The notes beneath the pieces are model-generated. The model did no database searches. It was not told the DNA's origin and was given only the letters and a program-made list of their open reading frames with translations. The translations under genes and the position numbers were made by a program. From an uncultured Rhodoferax sp. (lineage in GTDB: Bacteria > Pseudomonadota > Gammaproteobacteria > Burkholderiales > Burkholderiaceae_C): 64,000 nt of DNA. Location of the stretch: contig NZ_CAMIHB010000002.1 in the NCBI RefSeq assembly GCF_946221635.1, positions 124,001 to 188,000 on the forward strand, read 5' to 3'. Shown in pieces: positions 8,362 to 16,955 of the stretch (its first letter is position 1; every line of letters begins with the position of its first letter).

Positions 8362-10359
8362 ATGCAGTATTTTGTGACCGGAGCCACCGGATTCATTGGC
8401 AAGCGTCTTGTGAAAAAACTGCTGGAGCGCAAGGGCGCCGTGGTGCATTTCCTGATCCGCAAGGAGAGTGAAGACAAGGTCGCAGGCTTGCGCGAATTCT
8501 GGGGATTGAAGGACGCCAAGGGCGCCGCGCGCGCGGTACCGGTGTTTGGCGACCTGACCAGCAAGAAGCTGGGGGTGACGGCTGATGCCGTGAAGGCGCT
8601 CAAGGGCCACGTGGATCATTTCTACCATTTGGCCGCCGTGTACGACCTGGGCGCCGACGAGGAAAGCCAGATTGCCGTCAACATCGAAGGTACCCGCAAC
8701 ACCATCGACTTTGCCAAGGCGATTGACGCTGGGCATTTCCACCATGTCTCGTCGATTGCAGCAGCAGGGCTCTACGAGGGTGTGTTCCGTGAGGACATGT
8801 TCGAGGAGGCCGAGAACTACGACCACCCCTACTTTATGACCAAGCACGAGAGCGAAAAAATCGTGCGAAAGGATTGCAAGGTGCCCTGGTCGGTGTACCG
8901 ACCGGCCATGGTGGTGGGTGACAGCCAGACCGGCGAGATGGACAAGATCGACGGGCCTTACTATTTTTTCAAACTGATCCAGCGGATGCGCCAACTGCTG
9001 CCGCCCTGGATGCCTTCCATCGGTCTGGAAGGCGGCCGTGTCAACATCGTGCCTGTGGACTTCGTGGTCAATGCGCTGGATGTCATCAGTCACAAGACCG
9101 GCATTGCCAAGCAGTGCTACCACCTGGTGGACCCGGTGGGCTACCGTGTCGGCGACGTGCTGGACATTTTTAGCAAGGCGGCGCACGCGCCCAAGATGAA
9201 TATGTTCGTCAATGCGGCGTTGCTGGGGTTCATTCCGCGCAGCGTGACCAAGAGCCTGATGGCCTTGGCACCCGTGCGCCGCGTACGCAACGCCATCATG
9301 AAGGACCTGAGCCTGCCCGAAGACATGCTCACCTTCGTGAACTATCCCACGCGCTTTGACTGTCGCGACACCCAAGCCATGCTCAAGGGCAGCGGCGTGG
9401 AATGCCCCAACCTCAAGGACTACGCTTGGCGCCTGTGGGATTACTGGGAGCGCCATCTGGACCCGGATTTGCACATCGACCGCTCACTGCGCGGCACCGT
9501 GGGCGGCAAGGTGGTGCTGGTGACGGGCGGATCGTCGGGTATTGGTCTGGCTGCGGCGCACAAATTTGCCGAGGCAGGCGCCATCACCGTCATCTGCGGC
9601 CGTGATGAAGACAAGTTGGAGGAGGCCTGCAAAGAGGCCAAGGCCAAGGGCTACAGCTTTGTGGCCTATCCGGCGGACATTGCGGATATGGCCGATTGCG
9701 ACCGCTTCGTGAAGCTGCTCATCGACAACCATGGCGGCGTGGACTTCCTCATCAACAACGCCGGCCGCTCCATCCGCCGCGCCATTGAATCGAGCTACGA
9801 CCGCTTCCACGACTACGAGCGCACCATGCAGCTCAACTACTTTGGTTGCCTTCGTGTGACTATGGGGTTGCTACCTGGCATGGTGGCCAAGAAGAAGGGC
9901 CATGTGGTCAATATCAGCTCCATTGGCGTGCTGACCAATGCGCCGCGTTTCAGCGCCTACGTGGCTTCCAAGGCTGCTTTGGACGCCTGGACGCGCTGTG
10001 CGTCGAGCGAGTTTGCCGACCAGGGCATCAGCTTCACTACCATCAATATGCCGTTGGTGCGGACGCCCATGATTGCGCCCACGAATATCTACAACAACGT
10101 GCCCACGCTCTCGCCCGAGCAGGCGGCCGATATGGTGGCCGACGCCTGCATCAGCAAGCCGGTGCGCATCGCCACCCGCCTGGGCATCACCGGCCAGGTG
10201 CTGCACGCCTTGGTGCCGCGCATCGCCCAGATCGCCATGAACACCAGCTTCCGCATGTTCCCCGACTCCTCGGCGGCCAAGGGGGAGAAGGGCGAGCGGC
10301 AGAAATTGTCACCCGAGGCGATTGCAATGCAGCAGATGATGCGGGGGATTCATTTCTGA
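8362..10359 (+). CDS. Two-domain alcohol-forming fatty acyl-CoA reductase (Marinobacter type)
   Basis: A 665-residue protein with two Rossmann reductase domains. Residues 1-~370 are an extended SDR of the NAD_binding_4 'male-sterility' type, with TGATGFIG, HHVSSIAAAGL and a YFMTKHESEK (YxxxK) active site. Residues ~375-665 are a classical SDR, with VLVTGGSSGIG, NNAGRSIRR and YVASKAALDAW. From memory, domain order, length and many blocks (NIEGTRNTIDFA, EMDKIDGPYYFFK, INMPLVRTPMIAPT) closely match the Marinobacter enzyme Maqu_2507, which reduces acyl-CoA to fatty alcohol with NADPH. With the WS/DGAT it would supply the alcohol half of wax esters. SD GGAG lies 5 bases before ATG. Confidence 0.85.
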   Translation: MQYFVTGATGFIGKRLVKKLLERKGAVVHFLIRKESEDKVAGLREFWGLKDAKGAARAVPVFGDLTSKKLGVTADAVKALKGHVDHFYHLAAVYDLGADEESQIAVNIEGTRNTIDFAKAIDAGHFHHVSSIAAAGLYEGVFREDMFEEAENYDHPYFMTKHESEKIVRKDCKVPWSVYRPAMVVGDSQTGEMDKIDGPYYFFKLIQRMRQLLPPWMPSIGLEGGRVNIVPVDFVVNALDVISHKTGIAKQCYHLVDPVGYRVGDVLDIFSKAAHAPKMNMFVNAALLGFIPRSVTKSLMALAPVRRVRNAIMKDLSLPEDMLTFVNYPTRFDCRDTQAMLKGSGVECPNLKDYAWRLWDYWERHLDPDLHIDRSLRGTVGGKVVLVTGGSSGIGLAAAHKFAEAGAITVICGRDEDKLEEACKEAKAKGYSFVAYPADIADMADCDRFVKLLIDNHGGVDFLINNAGRSIRRAIESSYDRFHDYERTMQLNYFGCLRVTMGLLPGMVAKKKGHVVNISSIGVLTNAPRFSAYVASKAALDAWTRCASSEFADQGISFTTINMPLVRTPMIAPTNIYNNVPTLSPEQAADMVADACISKPVRIATRLGITGQVLHALVPRIAQIAMNTSFRMFPDSSAAKGEKGERQKLSPEAIAMQQMMRGIHF

Positions 10360-10393
10360 GGTGTGGATAGGATCGTGGCGTCTGGGTTTAGAA

Positions 10394-10412
10394 TTGTTCA
10401 ATCGATGAACAA
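10394..10412. promoter_or_regulatory. Palindrome before the EPS regulator, candidate operator
   Basis: The inverted repeat TTGTTCA-ATCGA-TGAACAA has 7-base perfect arms. It starts at the end of a possible -10 box (TAGAAT, 10389-10394) and lies 12 bases before the regulator's ATG. Its position over the likely transcription start fits autoregulation by the MarR-type protein. No clear -35 box was found. Confidence 0.5.
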
Positions 10413-10423
10413 GCTCGTCCCAG

Positions 10424-10792
10424 ATGTCCGTTTCCTCTGAGGAATCCAGCCTGCAGGTCTTGCGCCTGCTGGAGAAGAATCCGCAGCTCACCCAGCGCGA
10501 GCTGGCAGCGGAGTTGGGCGTAAGCTTGGGCAAGGTGAATTACTGTGTGCAGGCTTTGCTGGCCAAGGGCTTCATCAAGTTGCAGAACTTTCGCGGCAGC
10601 CGCAACAAGCTGGCCTACGCGTATTTGCTGACACCCGCGGGTATTGCCGCCAAAAGCAGCCTGGCACTGAGCTTTCTGCAAATTAAAGTAGCTGAGTATG
10701 AACGACTGCAGGCGGAGATTGCGCAACTGCAGCGCGAGGCCGAGGCGACTCCCATGGAGCGGCTGCCTGTGAATGGGATGGATGTGACATGA
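10424..10792 (+). CDS. MarR-family EPS-associated transcriptional regulator
   Basis: A 122-residue winged-helix DNA-binding protein. It opens with LQVLRLLEKNPQLTQRELAA, then the recognition helix region SLGKVNYCVQALLAKGFIK. The wing ends with AYAYLLTPAGIAAKSSLAL, and residues ~85-112 form a coiled coil. This matches the MarR-type 'EPS-associated' family found at the head of exopolysaccharide clusters in proteobacteria. It overlaps the nucleotide-sugar dehydrogenase gene by ATGA, so it is co-translated with the biosynthetic genes it presumably controls. No strong SD precedes the ATG. Confidence 0.85.
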   Translation: MSVSSEESSLQVLRLLEKNPQLTQRELAAELGVSLGKVNYCVQALLAKGFIKLQNFRGSRNKLAYAYLLTPAGIAAKSSLALSFLQIKVAEYERLQAEIAQLQREAEATPMERLPVNGMDVT

Positions 10793-12084
10793 AACAACTC
10801 GATGGTGTGATTGCGGTCATTGGCCTGGGCTATGTGGGCCTGCCCTTGGCGGTGGAGTTTGCCAAGAGCCGCAAGGTGATTGGGTTCGATATCAATGCTG
10901 CGCGCATTGCAGAGCTCCAGGCCGGTAAGGACAGCACGCTGGAAGTGTCGGCCGAAGAGTTGGTGGCTGCAGCCCACGCCACGTACACGGCGGACCTGGA
11001 GGTGCTCAAGCAGTGCCAAGTGTTTATCGTGACGGTGCCGACGCCGGTGGATACGGCGAACCGCCCCGATATGACGCCCCTGATCAAGGCCAGCGAGACG
11101 GTGGGTAAGGTCTTGCCTCAAGGCGCGGTGGTGATTTACGAGTCCACGGTCTATCCCGGCGCCACCGAAGAGGTCTGCGTGCCCGTGCTGGAGAAGTTCT
11201 CCGGGCTGCGCTTCAACGAGGGCTTTTACTGCGGCTACAGCCCGGAGCGCATCAATCCGGGCGACAAGGTCAACACGCTGACCAAGATCAAGAAAATCAC
11301 CAGCGGCAGCACCCCTGAAGTGGCCGATGCGGTAGACGCGCTGTACCGCAGCATCATCACGGCCGGCACCCACAAGGCCAGCAGCCTCAAGGTGGCCGAG
11401 GCGGCCAAGGTGATAGAGAACACCCAGCGCGACCTGAACATCGCGCTCATCAATGAGTTGTCGGTCATCTTTGCGCGCCTGGGCATCGACACGCTGGATG
11501 TGCTAGAGGCGGCTGGCAGCAAGTGGAATTTCCTGCCCTTCCGTCCCGGCCTGGTGGGCGGGCACTGCATAGGCGTGGACCCGTATTACCTGACGCACAA
11601 GGCCGAGGAAGTGGGTTACCACCCGCAAGTCATCCTGGCTGGGCGGCGCATCAACGACAACATGGCGCGCTATGTGGCGCGCAACACCATCAAGCTGATG
11701 CTGCAAAACGGTCTGGATGTGCCGCGCTGCCGCGTGGGCGTGCTGGGCGTGACCTTCAAGGAAAACTGCCCCGACATCCGCAACAGCAAGGTGGTGGACA
11801 TGGTGCGCGAGTTCCAGTCCTGGGGCGTGGAGGTCGTGGTGGCTGATGCCTGGGCCAGTGCCGAGGAGGTACAGCACGAGTACGGTCTGTCGCTGGGGGT
11901 GGTGGATGCCGCCCACCCCGTGGACGCGCTGGTGGTGGCGGTGGGGCACAACGAATACCGCCACGCGCAGCTGGCCGATTTGCGTGCGCTGTGCCGTGGC
12001 GATAAGCCAATTCTGGCCGATGTGAAGAGCCTGTATGACCGCCATGCCGCGGCCGAGGCCGGTTTTACCGTGTTCCGACTGTGA
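10789..12084 (+). CDS. UDP-N-acetylhexosamine 6-dehydrogenase (TviB/WbpO/WbpA type)
   Basis: A 431-residue NAD-dependent nucleotide-sugar dehydrogenase. It oxidises C6 of UDP-GlcNAc (or UDP-GalNAc) to the uronic acid. Visible are the Rossmann loop GLGYVGLPLAVEF, YCGYSPERINPGD, the Lys/Asn segment AAKVIENTQRDLNIALINEL, and the thiohemiacetal Cys in GGHCIGVDPYYL. The block GFDINAARIAEL is typical of TviB. Followed directly by WbpB-, WbpD- and WbpE-type genes, it most likely makes UDP-GlcNAcA, the first step toward a UDP-2,3-diamino-uronic acid. It overlaps both neighbours by 4 bases. Confidence 0.92.
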   Translation: MKQLDGVIAVIGLGYVGLPLAVEFAKSRKVIGFDINAARIAELQAGKDSTLEVSAEELVAAAHATYTADLEVLKQCQVFIVTVPTPVDTANRPDMTPLIKASETVGKVLPQGAVVIYESTVYPGATEEVCVPVLEKFSGLRFNEGFYCGYSPERINPGDKVNTLTKIKKITSGSTPEVADAVDALYRSIITAGTHKASSLKVAEAAKVIENTQRDLNIALINELSVIFARLGIDTLDVLEAAGSKWNFLPFRPGLVGGHCIGVDPYYLTHKAEEVGYHPQVILAGRRINDNMARYVARNTIKLMLQNGLDVPRCRVGVLGVTFKENCPDIRNSKVVDMVREFQSWGVEVVVADAWASAEEVQHEYGLSLGVVDAAHPVDALVVAVGHNEYRHAQLADLRALCRGDKPILADVKSLYDRHAAAEAGFTVFRL

Positions 12085-13151
12085 GTGACACCATGCGCAA
12101 TGCCCCCATCACCAACCGCAAGATCCGCTTCGCCCTTGTGGGCTGCGGCCGTATTGCCAAGAACCATTTCGACTCGATTCGCCAGCATGCGGCGCATGCC
12201 GAGCTGGTGGACGTTTGCGACATCGACCCGGCTGCGCTGGAGCGCGCCGTTCAGAGCACGGGTGCTGCCGGCCATGCCAGCCTGACAGCCCTGCTGGAGA
12301 AGACCACGGCCGACTGCGTGATCCTGACCACGCCCAGCGGCCTCCACCCGCAGCAGGCGGTAGAAGTGGCCCGCGCCGGCCGCCATGTGCTCAGCGAGAA
12401 GCCCATGGCCACCAAGTGGGAAGACGGACTGCGCATGGTGCGTGCCTGCGAAGAGGCAGGTGTGCGTCTCTTCGTTGTCAAGCAGAACCGCAAGAACGCC
12501 ACGCTGCAGCTGCTCAAGCAGGCGGTGAGCCAGAAACGCTTTGGCCAGATTTACATGGTCACCCTCAACGTTTTCTGGCAGCGGCCCCAGGTGGGCTACT
12601 ATGACCAGGCCAAGTGGCGTGGCACCTGGGAGCTTGATGGCGGCGCCTTTATGAACCAGGCCAGCCACTATGTGGACCTGCTGGAGTGGCTGATCGGCCC
12701 GATTGACTCCTTGCACGCCTACACGGCCACGCTGGCGCGTGACATTGAGGCCGAGGACAGTGGCGTGCTCAGCGTGCGCTGGCGTAATGGCGCGCTGGGC
12801 TCGCTCAACTGCACCATGCTGACCTACCCCAAGAACCTGGAAGGCTCCATCACCATCCTGGGTGAAAAGGGCACGGTGCGCGTGGGCGGCATGGCCGTCA
12901 ATGAGATCCAAGAATGGCAGTTTGCCGATAGCCGTCCCGAGGATGCGCAGATCAAGGCGGCCAGTTACGAAACCACCAGTGTCTATGGCTTTGGGCATCC
13001 GCTGTATTACGACAACGTGATTCAGACCTTGCGCGGCGAGGCCGAGCCAGATGTGGATGGCCGTGAAGGCCTGAAGTCGCTGGAAGTGCTGATTGCGGCC
13101 TACCGCTCGGCGCGCGATGGCGTGCGCGTGGGTTTGCCGCTAGAACTGTAA
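12081..13151 (+). CDS. Gfo/Idh/MocA-family 3-dehydrogenase (WbpB/WlbA type)
   Basis: A 356-residue Gfo/Idh/MocA oxidoreductase with an N-terminal Rossmann fold (RFALVGCGRIAKNHFDSI), the catalytic EKP motif (LSEKPMATKW) and the substrate-domain motif GGAFMNQASHYVDLLEWL. In the Pseudomonas WbpB and Bordetella WlbA systems this enzyme oxidises C3 of UDP-GlcNAcA to the 3-keto sugar. The GTG start overlaps the upstream stop. The gene order dehydrogenase, Gfo/Idh, acetyltransferase, aminotransferase is the diagnostic set for UDP-2,3-diacetamido-2,3-dideoxy-glucuronic acid. Confidence 0.9.
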   Translation: MSDTMRNAPITNRKIRFALVGCGRIAKNHFDSIRQHAAHAELVDVCDIDPAALERAVQSTGAAGHASLTALLEKTTADCVILTTPSGLHPQQAVEVARAGRHVLSEKPMATKWEDGLRMVRACEEAGVRLFVVKQNRKNATLQLLKQAVSQKRFGQIYMVTLNVFWQRPQVGYYDQAKWRGTWELDGGAFMNQASHYVDLLEWLIGPIDSLHAYTATLARDIEAEDSGVLSVRWRNGALGSLNCTMLTYPKNLEGSITILGEKGTVRVGGMAVNEIQEWQFADSRPEDAQIKAASYETTSVYGFGHPLYYDNVIQTLRGEAEPDVDGREGLKSLEVLIAAYRSARDGVRVGLPLEL

Positions 13152-13735
13152 TGAGCACAAGTTATACCGCTCACCCCACGGCCATCATCGACGCAGGTGC
13201 GCAGATCGGCGAGGGCAGTCGCGTCTGGCATTGGGTGCATATCAGCGCGGGCGCGCGCATAGGCCGGGGCTGTTCCTTTGGCCAGAACGTGTTTGTGGGC
13301 AACGATGTGCTGATTGGTGACAACGTCAAGGTGCAGAACAACGTCAGCGTCTACGACGCGGTGACGCTGGAGGATGACGTGTTCTGCGGCCCCAGCATGG
13401 TGTTCACCAACGTGTACAACCCGCGCAGCGCCGTGATCCGCAAGGACGAGTACCGGCGCACCTTGGTGCGCCGCGGCGCGACGCTGGGTGCCAACTCGAC
13501 CATCGTCTGTGGCGCGACCATAGGTGAATACGCCTTTGTAGGTGCCGGCGCAGTGGTCAACCACGACGTGCCCGACTACGCGCTCATGGTGGGTGTGCCG
13601 GCACGCCAGATCGGCTGGATGAGCCAGCACGGCGAGCGCTTGGACCTGCCTCTGAGTGGAAATGCTGCGACCGTCTGTGCGCAGACGGGCAAGCGGTACG
13701 AGCTGCGCGATGGCCATTGCCGTCTCGTAGACTGA
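13151..13735 (+). CDS. UDP-3-amino-sugar N-acetyltransferase (WbpD/WlbB type)
   Basis: A 194-residue left-handed beta-helix acetyltransferase with hexapeptide repeats (IIDAGAQIGEGSRVWHWVHI, IGDNVKVQNNVSVYDAVTL, LGANSTIVCGATIGEYAFVG). The CoA-site block VGVPARQIGWMS lies near the end. It would acetylate the C3 amine made by the aminotransferase encoded next. Start ATG and the upstream TAA overlap as TAATG. The C-terminal ~30 residues carry two Cys (ATVCAQTG, GHCRLVD). Confidence 0.92.
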   Translation: MSTSYTAHPTAIIDAGAQIGEGSRVWHWVHISAGARIGRGCSFGQNVFVGNDVLIGDNVKVQNNVSVYDAVTLEDDVFCGPSMVFTNVYNPRSAVIRKDEYRRTLVRRGATLGANSTIVCGATIGEYAFVGAGAVVNHDVPDYALMVGVPARQIGWMSQHGERLDLPLSGNAATVCAQTGKRYELRDGHCRLVD

Positions 13736-13753
13736 AGACAGACTAGGGATTTC

Positions 13754-14842
13754 ATGGAATTCATTGACCTCAAGAGCCAGTACCAGCGGCTCAAGCCCCA
13801 GATCGACGCCGCCATTCAGCGCGTGCTGGACCACGGCCAGTTCATCCTCGGCCCCGAAGTGGCTGAGCTTGAGGAAAAACTCGTCGCCTACACGGGCGCG
13901 AAGTATTGCATCAGCGTGGCCAACGGCACCGATGCGCTGCAGATCGCGCTGATGGCGCTGGGTGTGGGCCCGGGAGACGAGGTCATCACCCCGGGATTCA
14001 CTTATATCGCCACCGCCGAGACCGTGGCTCTGCTTGGCGCCAAGCCGGTCTATGTGGACGTCGACGCCCGCACCTACAACCTCGACCCGGCCCTGCTGGA
14101 AGCGTCCATCACGCCTCGCACCAAGGCCATCATCCCGGTCAGCCTGTACGGCCAATGCGCCGAATTCGACGCCATCAACGCCATCGCGGCGCGACACGGC
14201 ATCTCCGTCATCGAGGACGCCGCGCAGAGTTTCGGCGCCAGCTACAAGGGGCGCAAGAGCTGCAACCTCAGCACCATCGCTTGCGCCAGCTTCTTCCCGA
14301 GCAAGCCCTTGGGCTGTTACGGCGACGGCGGCGCGATCTTTACGAGCGACGACGAGCTGGCCAAGGTGATCCGCCAGATCGCTCGCCACGGACAGGACCG
14401 CCGCTACCACCATGTGCGCGTCGGCGTGAACAGCCGGCTCGACACGATCCAAGCAGCCATTCTGCTGCCCAAGCTGGCGGTGCTGGACGAGGAGCTGGAG
14501 CAGCGACAGAAGTTGGCGGCGCGCTACACCCTGCTGCTGAATGAGGCGGGTGTCAAGGCCACGCCCCAGGTGGAGGCGTACAACGTCAGCGCTTGGGCCC
14601 AGTACACAGTGCGCGTGCCGGTGCGCGATCAGATTCAGAAAGTGCTGAGCGAGGCGGGTGTTCCCACGGCGGTGCACTACCCGATCCCGTTGAATAAGCA
14701 GCCCGCAGTCGCGGATGCCCATGTCAGTCTGCCCGTGGGAGACGAGATCGCCTCGCAGGTCGTGAGTCTGCCGATGAGCCCTAACTTGACCGAGGCTGAT
14801 CAGGACCGGGTGGTGGCAGCCTTTAAGGGGGCCCTTTCGTGA
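13754..14842 (+). CDS. DegT-family aminotransferase (WbpE/WlbC type)
   Basis: A 362-residue PLP-dependent sugar aminotransferase of the DegT/DnrJ/EryC1/StrS family. The PLP lysine is Lys-184 in SFFPSKPLGCYGDGG. Other family blocks are CISVANGTDALQIALMA, GFTYIATAETV and EDAAQSFGA. In this operon it would transfer an amino group from glutamate to C3 of the 3-keto-UDP-GlcNAcA. It follows the acetyltransferase by 18 bases and overlaps the exporter permease by 4. Confidence 0.92.
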   Translation: MEFIDLKSQYQRLKPQIDAAIQRVLDHGQFILGPEVAELEEKLVAYTGAKYCISVANGTDALQIALMALGVGPGDEVITPGFTYIATAETVALLGAKPVYVDVDARTYNLDPALLEASITPRTKAIIPVSLYGQCAEFDAINAIAARHGISVIEDAAQSFGASYKGRKSCNLSTIACASFFPSKPLGCYGDGGAIFTSDDELAKVIRQIARHGQDRRYHHVRVGVNSRLDTIQAAILLPKLAVLDEELEQRQKLAARYTLLLNEAGVKATPQVEAYNVSAWAQYTVRVPVRDQIQKVLSEAGVPTAVHYPIPLNKQPAVADAHVSLPVGDEIASQVVSLPMSPNLTEADQDRVVAAFKGALS

Positions 14843-15621
14843 GGTTGATGGACAACTTTCTCGGCAAGCGTGATCTGCTGCTGCGTTCGATCAAGGTTGA
14901 AATTCGTGCGCAACACGCCGGCACGGTGTTGGGTATGGCCTGGATCATCCTCGGTCCTCTGCTGCTGCTTTCGCTGTACGCCCTGATTTATGCGGTCGTC
15001 TTTGATGTGCGTTTGCCCAACTTTTCCCGGTCTGAATACATCTTGAACGTGTTCTCGGGGCTGGTGCTGTTCATCGCTTTTTCTCAGGCTATGTCAGCAT
15101 CAACGACGGCCCTGAGCAAGGAGCAGAAGCTCATCTTCAGTAATTTCCCGCCGGAGTTCATCCCGACCAAGTCGGTGGCGGTGGCGTATCTGGTGCTGCT
15201 GCCAGCCACGGTGTTTGTCGTGTTGGGCGACGTCGTGTTTTCTCAGGCCAGTTGGCATCTGCTGCTTTTGCCTGTGGTTGCGCTACTGCAGTTGGCTTTT
15301 TCTATAGGCCTTGGATGCTTGTTGTCGTTGCTGGGGCTGGTCATGCGCGACATCAGCTTTCTGATCCAGTACATCGTGACAGCGATTCTGATCGTAACCC
15401 CCATTGCCTATACCCCGGACATGGTTCCCGCCAAGATCAAACCGTTGTTGTATTTGAATCCGCTGTACTACTACGTGTCCGCCAACCAACACCTGATTCT
15501 TCTGAATCGGTTGCCACCGATGATCGAAATCGTGTTGGGTACCGTTATGTCTATCGGAATGTTCCTGTTGGGCGTGTGGGTCTTTAAGCGTGCCCGTATG
15601 GCCATGATGGACTTGCTGTGA
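14839..15621 (+). CDS. Polysaccharide ABC exporter permease (Wzm type)
   Basis: A 260-residue ABC-2 type permease of the Wzm/RfbD polysaccharide-export family. It has about six hydrophobic segments, the first two around residues 30-80 (GMAWIILGPLLLLSLYALIY; VFSGLVLFIAFSQAM), and the C-terminal family block LLYLNPLYYYVSANQHLIL. It would form the inner-membrane channel for undecaprenyl-linked glycan. GTG overlaps the aminotransferase stop and its own stop overlaps the ATPase start, so translation is coupled. It is the only Wzm in the window although two Wzt-like ATPases are encoded. No Wzx or Wzy was seen. Confidence 0.9.
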   Translation: MRLMDNFLGKRDLLLRSIKVEIRAQHAGTVLGMAWIILGPLLLLSLYALIYAVVFDVRLPNFSRSEYILNVFSGLVLFIAFSQAMSASTTALSKEQKLIFSNFPPEFIPTKSVAVAYLVLLPATVFVVLGDVVFSQASWHLLLLPVVALLQLAFSIGLGCLLSLLGLVMRDISFLIQYIVTAILIVTPIAYTPDMVPAKIKPLLYLNPLYYYVSANQHLILLNRLPPMIEIVLGTVMSIGMFLLGVWVFKRARMAMMDLL

Positions 15622-16955
15622 GCACTGACGTCGCCATCCAGATCGAAGGGGTTGGCAAGCAATATCCCTTGTTCGCGCATCCGTGGCATGCGGTGCGCTA
15701 TCTGACTTCCCTCATCTGGCGGGGGGCGCTGCCTGCCAGTCGGTCGGCCGGCCATGGCGTGAAGGCCCTGTCCGACGTCGGGTTCCAGATCGGCAAGGGC
15801 GAGCGGGTGGGGCTGGTTGGACGCAATGGCGCCGGCAAGTCCACCCTGCTGAAGCTGCTGGCGGGCAACTTCCCGCCCACGACGGGGCGGCTGACTATCA
15901 ACGGCACAGTGTACTGCCTGTTCCCGGGCGCGGTCAGCTTTAGCTTCGAACAATCGGCCGAGGAGAATGCGCGCCAGTACCTCAGCTACCTAGGGCTGAA
16001 GCCGCAGGAACTGCAGATCCGCATCGACGAGATCCGCGACTTCACAGAGCTGGGCGAATATTTCTACCAGCCGACCAAGAACCTGTCGCTGGGAATGCGA
16101 ATGCGTGCCGAGTTCGCGGTGGCTACCGCGCAGAGCGCCGACGTGGTCATCATCGACGAAGTCCTAGGGGCGGGCGACATCTACTGGTCGGAGAAGATCG
16201 CCCGGCGGATGGAGAAGATGTGCACCGACGGCACCACGCTGCTGCTGGTTTCCCATTCGCTGTCGCAGGTGAACCGCTACTGCGAGCGTGCGGTATGGAT
16301 CGAGCGTGGTCGCGTGCTCATGGACGGCCCGGCCCTTGAGGTCACCAAACGCTATGAAGGCTTTCTCGAGCGCCTGAGCTGGCAGACCGAAGACATCGAC
16401 GACAAGAGCGTCGCGCTGGACGGCGCTGCCGAGGAAATGGGCAATGAAGTCCTGTCCGACAGTGGGCAGACCGTAACACGCTGGCCCGGTAAGGGTGGTG
16501 TCCGGGTGACCGGGGTTTGGCTGAACGGCCATGCCGTGCAAAAACTCGAGCTTGAAAAGAATGATCCGCTGGAGATCCGTCTAATGCTGCGGGCGCAGCG
16601 CGCGGGGGAGTACGGCCTGCGGTATCTGCTGACCTTATGGGATGCAAACGGGAAGCGTATGGCAGTGATTGAGAACGAGTCGGACCGCTTCGCCGTGGAC
16701 GCCGCCATGCGGGATGCGGGACATGAAGTCAGGTTTGCCCGCGTGACGTCCGGGCTTGGGGTTGGACGCTATCAGGTGACGGTGACCGTCACCGACACGC
16801 TGGCTGGACTCTCCACGACCAACGAGCGCGAGATCCGCGTCGATGTTCTGTACAAATCGTTCGAGATCTACGTGAACGATGAAAAAGGCGGAGGCGCTGC
16901 GCCTCGACCCCTATATTTCTTGGATTTGACTTCGGAAGCTTCACAAGATGCTTGA
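15618..16955 (+). CDS. Polysaccharide ABC exporter ATPase with C-terminal glycan-binding domain (Wzt type)
   Basis: A 445-residue Wzt-like ATPase. The nucleotide-binding domain (1-~245) carries Walker A GRNGAGKST (68-76), the signature NLSLGMRMRAEFA and Walker B VVIIDEVLGAGD. Residues ~290-445 form an extra beta-rich domain (VRVTGVWLNG, ITRV-like REIRVDVLYKSFEIYVNDEKG), like the Wzt C-terminal domain that recognises a terminal modification of the O-chain before export. It pairs with the overlapping permease. A terminal methyl or phosphoramidate group made by the following genes could be its ligand (inference). Confidence 0.9.
   Translation: MSTDVAIQIEGVGKQYPLFAHPWHAVRYLTSLIWRGALPASRSAGHGVKALSDVGFQIGKGERVGLVGRNGAGKSTLLKLLAGNFPPTTGRLTINGTVYCLFPGAVSFSFEQSAEENARQYLSYLGLKPQELQIRIDEIRDFTELGEYFYQPTKNLSLGMRMRAEFAVATAQSADVVIIDEVLGAGDIYWSEKIARRMEKMCTDGTTLLLVSHSLSQVNRYCERAVWIERGRVLMDGPALEVTKRYEGFLERLSWQTEDIDDKSVALDGAAEEMGNEVLSDSGQTVTRWPGKGGVRVTGVWLNGHAVQKLELEKNDPLEIRLMLRAQRAGEYGLRYLLTLWDANGKRMAVIENESDRFAVDAAMRDAGHEVRFARVTSGLGVGRYQVTVTVTDTLAGLSTTNEREIRVDVLYKSFEIYVNDEKGGGAAPRPLYFLDLTSEASQDA

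Noticed and set aside
10680..10755. A possible further copy of repeat 1 inside the MarR gene (taaagtagctgagtatgaac)
   Set aside because: Similarity is limited to a few short words. The encoded coiled coil (VAEYERLQAEIAQLQ) is expected for the family.
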